Source of the DNA: RGIG3009 sp045578425
GTDB lineage: Bacteria; Bacillota; Clostridia; Oscillospirales; Acutalibacteraceae
Reading direction: 5' to 3'
Assembly (NCBI GenBank): GCA_045578425.1
Contig: JAZNKF010000037.1
Span: 1 to 8,424, forward strand
DNA length: 8,424 nt
Shown piece after piece: positions 1-4,750 of this stretch (position 1 is the first letter of the stretch; each line of letters starts with the position of its first letter). The position numbers were made by a program, and so were the translations under genes. Below the pieces are notes generated by a model, which was not told where the DNA came from, searched no databases, and saw only the letters and a list, made by a program, of their open reading frames with translations.

Positions 1-812
1 ACCGTGGTTTTAACAACCGGGATTTCTTCGGCACCGTTTTCGGTATACAAAAGGAATTTGCCGCCGCTGTTTTCCACAACGCCCTTTTCAAATACCACAC
101 GGAAAGTGGCCGTGAAGGGGTAGGTGGTGGGCAGATTCCAAGTGCCTTCTACCGTGACAACAAAATCATCGTAGCGAAGGGCAGTGTTGATATAGGAATT
201 CGCTTCGCCCAAAACGTTTTTTGCCGACGAATAGGCGTTGGGTTTGCCAAACAAGGACAAGGCATAGTCAACGTCGTGAATGTGCAAGTCTTGTGCGGCA
301 CCGCCCGATAATTCGGTTTTCAGCAGCCAATCTTCCCAACCCCAAGTCGGAATCGGGCTCAAACGACGGAAGTTGGCATTGAGCACTTTGCCGTAGGTGC
401 CTTTTTCGACAATGTCTTTGAGGGCCACGTATTCATCCCAGAAGCGAATAACTTGGCCGATTTGCACTTGGCAACCGGTTGCAGCAGCTTTTTGGAGCAA
501 GGCAGTGCCCTGTTCGTTGGTGAGTGCTACGGGTTTTTCCACAAATAAGTATTTGACTTTGTCCATGGCGAGCAACGCATATTCGGCGTGCAAGTATGTG
601 GGTAAGCAGATGTCGATGATATCTACATCTGCGTTAGCAATCAAATCTTTACCGTCACCGTAAATGACAGCCGTGGTGCCCTCTGCCAAAACTTCGGCTT
701 TGTCGCGGCGAATATCAGCGAGTGCGGCAATTTCAACACCGGGAATGTTTTTGTAGCAGTTGCAGTGCATGGTGCCCATAAAACCGCAACCAATCAAACC
801 GACTTTAATCAT
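1..812 (-). CDS. Gfo/Idh/MocA-family NAD(P)-dependent oxidoreductase (C-terminus cut by window edge)
   Basis: Translating the minus strand from ATG 810-812 gives an uninterrupted frame of 270 residues that runs off the left edge. The family is usually about 330-350 aa, so perhaps 60-80 residues are missing. Seen: an N-terminal Rossmann motif GLIGCGFMG (residues 5-13, GxGxxG at 8-13), the EKP motif (92-94; Lys93 is the family's catalytic/cofactor-contacting lysine), and GGAAQDLHIHDVD (170-182), the GGxxxDxxxHxxD signature with Asp175 and His179. Members oxidise or epimerise sugars and polyols such as inositol, using NAD(P). The exact substrate cannot be read from the sequence. The start is supported by an AGAGGTG ribosome site at about 819-825. 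The gene follows the epimerase gene by only 13 bp, so the two are almost certainly co-transcribed and serve one sugar pathway in the cytoplasm. Confidence 0.93.
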   Translation of the reverse strand, partial: MIKVGLIGCGFMGTMHCNCYKNIPGVEIAALADIRRDKAEVLAEGTTAVIYGDGKDLIANADVDIIDICLPTYLHAEYALLAMDKVKYLFVEKPVALTNEQGTALLQKAAATGCQVQIGQVIRFWDEYVALKDIVEKGTYGKVLNANFRRLSPIPTWGWEDWLLKTELSGGAAQDLHIHDVDYALSLFGKPNAYSSAKNVLGEANSYINTALRYDDFVVTVEGTWNLPTTYPFTATFRVVFEKGVVENSGGKFLLYTENGAEEIPVVKTT

Positions 813-825
813 AGTTTTGCACCTC

Positions 826-1665
826 TTACTTTCTTCCTAAAATTTTGTCCATCGACATCGAAGTGTTGTAAATCAACGCGTCGTTATAGGTGGCGTAATT
901 GGGAATCATTTCGGCGGTAACCCATCCGTCGTAGCCGACTTCTTTGAAAGCGTCCATTACGGCGGGGTAGTTGACATCGCCTGCCAGCAGATCCACAAAG
1001 CCGTGCAAACCGCCGGCGGCTTTGCGATAATCTTTGAAGTGTACTTTTTTGATGCGGTTGCCCAACACGCGAATCCAGTGTTCGGGATAGCCATTGAACA
1101 AAACGTTACCGATATCTAAATAACTGCCGACATAATCGCTGCCGATAGCATCGATGAAGTGTTTCATTTCAATGGGGGAGGTAAGGAATTTGTTCCAAAC
1201 GTTTTCCAAACCGATATTGACTTTGGCGGCTTCGGCATACGTTTTCAGCTTAGAGAAGGCTTCCAAGCTGCGGTCGTAAGCAGTTTGATAGTCTACCACG
1301 CAGTTGGGGTCGACAAAATCGGCGCACACGGTGCCGGGAATGACCAAGCAAGAGTCACAACCCAAAGCTTGTGCCATGTCGATTTCTTTTTTGACAATGT
1401 CCATACCGCGGCTGCGAATGGCGGCATCGTCGGAAGTGATCGGATAATCCCAGTAAAGACCGCATGCGACGCTATACAGTTCCAAACCGCAATCGTCCGC
1501 CAATTTTTTGATACGTGCCCATTCTTTTTCGTCCGAAGCGAGCGATGCTTCTCCGGTTTCGTTCAAAGCAACTTCTACGCCGTCAAAACCGGCTTTGGCT
1601 GCCAAACGAAAAGATTCTTCCAACGAGAGATTCCCGAAGGACCAAATGCTGATACCTTTTTTCAT
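826..1665 (-). CDS. Sugar phosphate isomerase/epimerase, TIM-barrel (AP endonuclease 2 / xylose isomerase-like family)
   Basis: This is a complete 279-residue protein, the normal length for the family. It has the (beta/alpha)8 pattern of IolE/IolI, hydroxypyruvate isomerase and ketose 3-epimerases. The four expected divalent-metal ligands are all visible: Glu154 in IGLENVW, Asp184 in SYLDIGN, His209 in KKVHF and Glu252 in VTAEM. HGFVDLLAGD (221-230) matches the family's loop before the last strands. It should catalyse a metal-dependent isomerisation or C3-epimerisation of a keto-sugar or inositol derivative in the cytoplasm; the substrate is not determinable here. The start ATG lies 7 nt after a strong AAGGAGG ribosome site (about 1672-1678). 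It is the first gene of a minus-strand operon with the downstream Gfo/Idh/MocA oxidoreductase, a common pairing in inositol and rare-sugar catabolism. The divergent AraC regulator is the likely controller. Confidence 0.94.
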   Translation of the reverse strand: MKKGISIWSFGNLSLEESFRLAAKAGFDGVEVALNETGEASLASDEKEWARIKKLADDCGLELYSVACGLYWDYPITSDDAAIRSRGMDIVKKEIDMAQALGCDSCLVIPGTVCADFVDPNCVVDYQTAYDRSLEAFSKLKTYAEAAKVNIGLENVWNKFLTSPIEMKHFIDAIGSDYVGSYLDIGNVLFNGYPEHWIRVLGNRIKKVHFKDYRKAAGGLHGFVDLLAGDVNYPAVMDAFKEVGYDGWVTAEMIPNYATYNDALIYNTSMSMDKILGRK

Positions 1666-1676
1666 AATGAGCCTCC

Positions 1677-1705
1677 TTGTTTTTTTGTTACTTTTATGAT
1701 AGAAT
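1677..1705 (+). promoter_or_regulatory. Candidate sigma-A promoter of the araC-type regulator (extended -10)
   Basis: A -35 TTGTTT (1677-1682) is separated by 17 bp from -10 TAGAAT (1700-1705). The TATGn extension sits directly in front of the -10. Transcription would begin near 1712, giving a leader of about 70 nt. The -35 overlaps the ribosome site of the divergent epimerase gene, so the two promoters lie back to back. Assigned by pattern only. Confidence 0.45.
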
Positions 1706-1724
1706 ATTTTCGAGTGGAAAAACA
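1696..1724 (-). promoter_or_regulatory. Candidate promoter of the epimerase-oxidoreductase operon (weak -35)
   Basis: On the minus strand TATCAT (1701 down to 1696) is a fair -10, but the position 17 bp upstream (1724-1719) has no recognisable -35. A poor -35 directly downstream of a repeated site is typical of promoters that need an AraC-type activator. Transcription would begin near 1689, leaving a short leader carrying the AAGGAGG ribosome site. An alternative is TTGGAC (1760-1755), 18 bp, TACAAA (1736-1731), which I cannot exclude. Confidence 0.3.
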
Positions 1725-1729
1725 GATAT

Positions 1730-1759
1730 TTTTGTACCGCAAACGTTCACTTTTGTCCA
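1730..1759. repeat. Direct repeat TTTTGT with 21-bp period, candidate AraC-type operator
   Basis: TTTTGTAC (1730-1737) and TTTTGTCC (1751-1758) are in the same orientation with starts exactly 21 bp apart, about two helical turns. AraC/XylS-family regulators commonly bind direct repeats with this spacing because each protein has two HTH motifs and acts as a dimer. The pair sits at about -42 and -63 relative to the candidate minus-strand start, suitable for activation, and inside the leader of the regulator gene, suitable for autorepression. The match is short, so chance is possible. Confidence 0.35.
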
Positions 1760-1782
1760 ATTAAAAAACGAGGTGGCTTTTT

Positions 1783-2661
1783 ATGATACCTTATATCAAA
1801 CGAAAATTCAAAACGGTAATCCATATTACCGAAGTGGTGACGATTCATTATTATGAGTTTGACGCGTCGTTTGTTTTTAAAGGGGAAGCACACGATTTTT
1901 GGGAAATGGTATACGTAGACAGTGGCATGGTGGAAGTGACCAGTGACGGCAAGCCATTGATTCTCAAACAAGGAGAAATCGTTTTTCATAAGCCGAATGA
2001 ATTTCATACCATTCGCTCATACGATTCGTCACCGAATATTTTTGTGATTTCGTTTGTGTGTAAATCCGCTGCGATGCGTTTTTTTGAAAATTATACCGAT
2101 GCGGTAAGCAAGCATTTAAAACCGTTGTTGGCGGGGATCATTCACGAAGCGGAAAACACCTATTACATTCCCAAAAACGATACGTCGCCGATAAAGTTTG
2201 AGTTAAAACCAACGGCAAAAGTCGGTGGGGAACAACTGATACAGTTGTATTTGGAACAGTTTTTGATTACGCTGTTGCGTGACGTGACCGAAAAGCAGGA
2301 AATCAATTTTTTACCAACCAAGGAAAGTGTGGAAACGCAGTTGGTATCGCAAATCAAGCAATTTATTCGTTCCAAGGCAGCCGAAAAGGTGAGAGTGGAG
2401 GATATTTGCAACACGTTTGGGTACAGTAAATCGTATTTGAGTCTTTTGTTCAAAGAGCAGACGGGATATCCGCTTTCGCAGTATCACACCCGCTGCCAAA
2501 TCGAGGAAGCCAAAAAAATGATTCGGCAAAATCGTTACAATATTTCGCAAATTTCCGATTTGCTGGGGTTTGATAACCCGCAATATTTTGCACGGGTGTT
2601 CAAACGGGTGACCGGACTGACACCCACGGAGTTTCGTCGGTCTTTGGCGGTGGATAACTAG
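1783..2661 (+). CDS. AraC-family transcriptional regulator with N-terminal cupin sensor
   Basis: This is a complete 292-residue protein, the usual length for two-domain AraC regulators. Residues about 30-95 have the beta-rich cupin pattern (HDFWEMVYVDSG 37-48, LKQGEIVFHKPNEFHTI 61-77) that binds a sugar or similar effector. Residues about 188-288 form the DNA-binding domain with two helix-turn-helix motifs. The first is VRVEDICNTFGYSKSYLSLL (203-222). The second is around ISQISDLLGFDNPQYF (254-269) and ends in the family signature FKRVTGLTPTEFR (273-285). ATG 1783 is 6 nt after a GAGGTGG ribosome site (1770-1776). It is transcribed away from the epimerase/oxidoreductase operon, the classical arrangement of an AraC activator and its target, so it probably controls that sugar pathway and perhaps itself. 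No terminator is visible after its stop; the next promoter starts only 16 bp further on. Confidence 0.95.
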   Translation: MIPYIKRKFKTVIHITEVVTIHYYEFDASFVFKGEAHDFWEMVYVDSGMVEVTSDGKPLILKQGEIVFHKPNEFHTIRSYDSSPNIFVISFVCKSAAMRFFENYTDAVSKHLKPLLAGIIHEAENTYYIPKNDTSPIKFELKPTAKVGGEQLIQLYLEQFLITLLRDVTEKQEINFLPTKESVETQLVSQIKQFIRSKAAEKVRVEDICNTFGYSKSYLSLLFKEQTGYPLSQYHTRCQIEEAKKMIRQNRYNISQISDLLGFDNPQYFARVFKRVTGLTPTEFRRSLAVDN

Positions 2662-2676
2662 CGTGAAATTTGAAAC

Positions 2677-2704
2677 TTGACGAAATACCAACATATGGTA
2701 TAAA
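2677..2704 (+). promoter_or_regulatory. Sigma-A promoter of the topoisomerase operon
   Basis: TTGACG (2677-2682), 16 bp, then TATAAA (2699-2704, reading on as TATAAAAT) is close to consensus. TGG directly before it gives an extended -10. The spacer and -10 carry a 6-bp inverted repeat, ATACCA (2685-2690) and TGGTAT (2696-2701). Expected start is near 2711, leaving a leader of about 45 nt to the ATG. Confidence 0.7.
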
Positions 2705-2756
2705 ATAGTAAGGAATATTTAGGGAAACTACTACATTTAAGAAGGATGCGTGAAGC

Positions 2757-4739
2757 ATGGCAACGAAAAAGCCAAGTTACGGAAACGAAAGTATTACTTC
2801 GCTCAAAGGCGCAGACCGTGTTCGCAAACGCCCTGCCGTTATTTTCGGTTCGGACGGATTGGAAGGCTGTCAACATGCCGTTTTTGAAATATTGTCAAAC
2901 TCCATTGACGAAGCGCGCGAAGGGCACGGCAACAAAATTGTTACCACCCGCTATGAAGACGGCTCATTTGAAGTGCAGGATTTTGGGCGCGGTATACCGG
3001 TGGATTTTAACGCCAAAGAAAATCGCTTTAACTGGGAGCTTATTTTTTGCGAGTTATATGCCGGCGGTAAATACAATACCAATGACGGCGAAAGTTATGA
3101 ATTCTCGTTAGGACTTAACGGTCTTGGTGCGTGTGCCACGCAATATTCTTCGGAATATATGGACGTGGAGGTCAAACGTGACGGATTCAAATATACCTTG
3201 CATTTTGAGCACGGCGAAAACGTGGGCGGTCTTACCAAAGAACCGTATGCCAAACGCGATACGGGAACGGTAATTCGTTGGAAACCGGATTTGCAGGTGT
3301 TTACGGATATTGCGGTACCGATGGAGTATTTCCGCGACGTGTTGCGCCGTCAAGCGATTGTTAACCCGAATTTGTTGTTTGTATTGCGCAATCAAAACGG
3401 TCGCAGTTTTGAAACGGAAGAATTTGTTTATGAAAACGGTATTGCCGATTATGTGAACGAACTTACGGGCGATGCCGCCATGACCGACGTGCAGGTGTGG
3501 ACGGCGGAGCGCCGCGGTCGCGACCGTGAAGACAAACCCGAATACAAAGTGAAATTCAATGTTGCTATGTGCTGTTCCAACAAAGTCAATTTGTTGGAGT
3601 ACTACCACAATTCCAGTTGGCTGGAACATGGCGGTGCACCGGAAAAAGCAGTGCGTTCGGCGTTTGTTTCGCAAATTGATGCGTATTTAAAACAAAACGG
3701 AAAATATCTTAAAAACGAAAGTAAAATCACCTTTCAAGATGTGCAAGATTGCTTGGTGTTGGTTTCTTCGTCTTTTTCTACGCAAACATCCTATGAAAAC
3801 CAAACCAAAAAGGCGATTACCAACAAGTTTATTCAAGAATCGATGACGGAGTTTTTGCGGCATCATTTGGAAGTCTATTTTTTGGAAAACAAAGCGGAAG
3901 CCGACAAACTGACCGACCAAGTTCTCATTAACAAGCGCAGCCGCGAAAAAGCAGAAGTGACGCGGCAAAGTTTGAAAAAAACGTTGCAAGCGGGCAACGA
4001 TTTGACGTCGCGTGTGCAAACGTTTGTGGATTGCCGCAGTCGCAACACCGACGAGCGCGAACTGTTTATTGTGGAAGGTAAATCCGCTATGGGTGCGTGC
4101 GTGCAAGCACGTGACCCGAATTTTCAAGCCATTATCCCCGTGCGCGGTAAAATTTTAAACTGCCTGAAAGCAGATTTGAACAAAATTTTCAAAAGTGATA
4201 TTATTACCGATTTGCTCAAAGTGCTGGGTTGCGGTGTGGAAGTGAAATCCAAAGCCAATAAGGATTTGGCAACATTTGATTTGAATTTGTTACGCTGGAA
4301 CAAAGTGATTATTTGTACCGATGCCGACGTTGACGGTTTCCAAATTCGCACGTTGATTTTGACTATGTTATATTGCTTAACGCCCACGTTGATTCGCGAG
4401 GGAAAGGTATTTATTGCCGAAACACCGCTTTACGAAATCAGCACCAAAACCGACACGTATTTTGCGTACAACGATGCAGAAAAAGCGACAATTTTGCAAG
4501 AGCTTGGTGATACCAAATATACCATTCAGCGGTCAAAAGGTCTTGGTGAAAACGACCCCGAAATGATGTCCTTGACTACCATGAACCCCGCCACGCGCCG
4601 TTTGATTCGTGTGGAGCCTTCGGGCGAGGAAGCCACCGCGCAGATGTTTGACGTGTTGTTGGGGGATAATCTCAATGGCCGAAAAGAATTTATTGCTGAG
4701 CGAGGCAGCTTATATTTAGAACAAGTGGATTTGAGTTGA
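2757..4739 (+). CDS. parE: Type IIA DNA topoisomerase subunit B, ParE/GyrB-like (divergent TOPRIM motif)
   Basis: This 660-residue subunit supplies ATPase and TOPRIM domains to a type II topoisomerase. The GHKL ATPase part has Glu44 (general base), Asn48 (Mg) and Asp51 in EILSNSIDEA, DFGRGIP (75-81) and an ATP-lid GLNGLG (119-124). The transducer QTK (349-351) carries the ATP-contacting Lys351. The TOPRIM part has Glu440 and the DADVDG acids (Asp522, Asp524, Asp526), so metal-dependent cleavage chemistry should be intact; RGKILN (463-468) and SKGLGE (593-598) are also present. Odd points: EGKSAMG (440-446) replaces EGDSAGG, GLNGLG replaces GLHGVG, IQRSKGLGE replaces IQRYKGLGE, and FQIRTL replaces HIRTL. 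Length fits ParE or short GyrB. ATG 2757 follows AAGGA (2742-2746) by 10 nt; an ATG at 2746 is in another frame. The A subunit follows after 11 bp, so the two subunits form one operon. ParE is preferred over GyrB because the partner lacks a GyrA-box. Confidence 0.9.
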   Translation: MATKKPSYGNESITSLKGADRVRKRPAVIFGSDGLEGCQHAVFEILSNSIDEAREGHGNKIVTTRYEDGSFEVQDFGRGIPVDFNAKENRFNWELIFCELYAGGKYNTNDGESYEFSLGLNGLGACATQYSSEYMDVEVKRDGFKYTLHFEHGENVGGLTKEPYAKRDTGTVIRWKPDLQVFTDIAVPMEYFRDVLRRQAIVNPNLLFVLRNQNGRSFETEEFVYENGIADYVNELTGDAAMTDVQVWTAERRGRDREDKPEYKVKFNVAMCCSNKVNLLEYYHNSSWLEHGGAPEKAVRSAFVSQIDAYLKQNGKYLKNESKITFQDVQDCLVLVSSSFSTQTSYENQTKKAITNKFIQESMTEFLRHHLEVYFLENKAEADKLTDQVLINKRSREKAEVTRQSLKKTLQAGNDLTSRVQTFVDCRSRNTDERELFIVEGKSAMGACVQARDPNFQAIIPVRGKILNCLKADLNKIFKSDIITDLLKVLGCGVEVKSKANKDLATFDLNLLRWNKVIICTDADVDGFQIRTLILTMLYCLTPTLIREGKVFIAETPLYEISTKTDTYFAYNDAEKATILQELGDTKYTIQRSKGLGENDPEMMSLTTMNPATRRLIRVEPSGEEATAQMFDVLLGDNLNGRKEFIAERGSLYLEQVDLS

Positions 4740-4750
4740 GGTGAAAAGAA

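Noticed and set aside
397..663. An 88-codon plus-strand frame within the oxidoreductase region
   Set aside because: The minus-strand reading gives a full Rossmann/EKP/GGxxxDxxxHxxD protein; the plus frame has no family match that I recognise.
1159..1764. A 201-codon open frame on the plus strand opposite the epimerase gene
   Set aside because: It lies antisense to a gene with all its catalytic residues, has no ribosome site and no recognisable domain; it is a by-product of the codon bias of the real gene.
2746..3111. ATG at 2746 opening a 121-codon frame overlapping the parE start
   Set aside because: It is out of frame with the conserved GHKL domain, and the same AAGGA would lie on top of its own start codon.
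3108..4127. Long minus-strand open frames (3108-3674, 3687-4127) opposite parE
   Set aside because: The translations are rich in His/Phe/Arg with no motif, start without a ribosome site, and lie wholly inside a well-supported topoisomerase gene.
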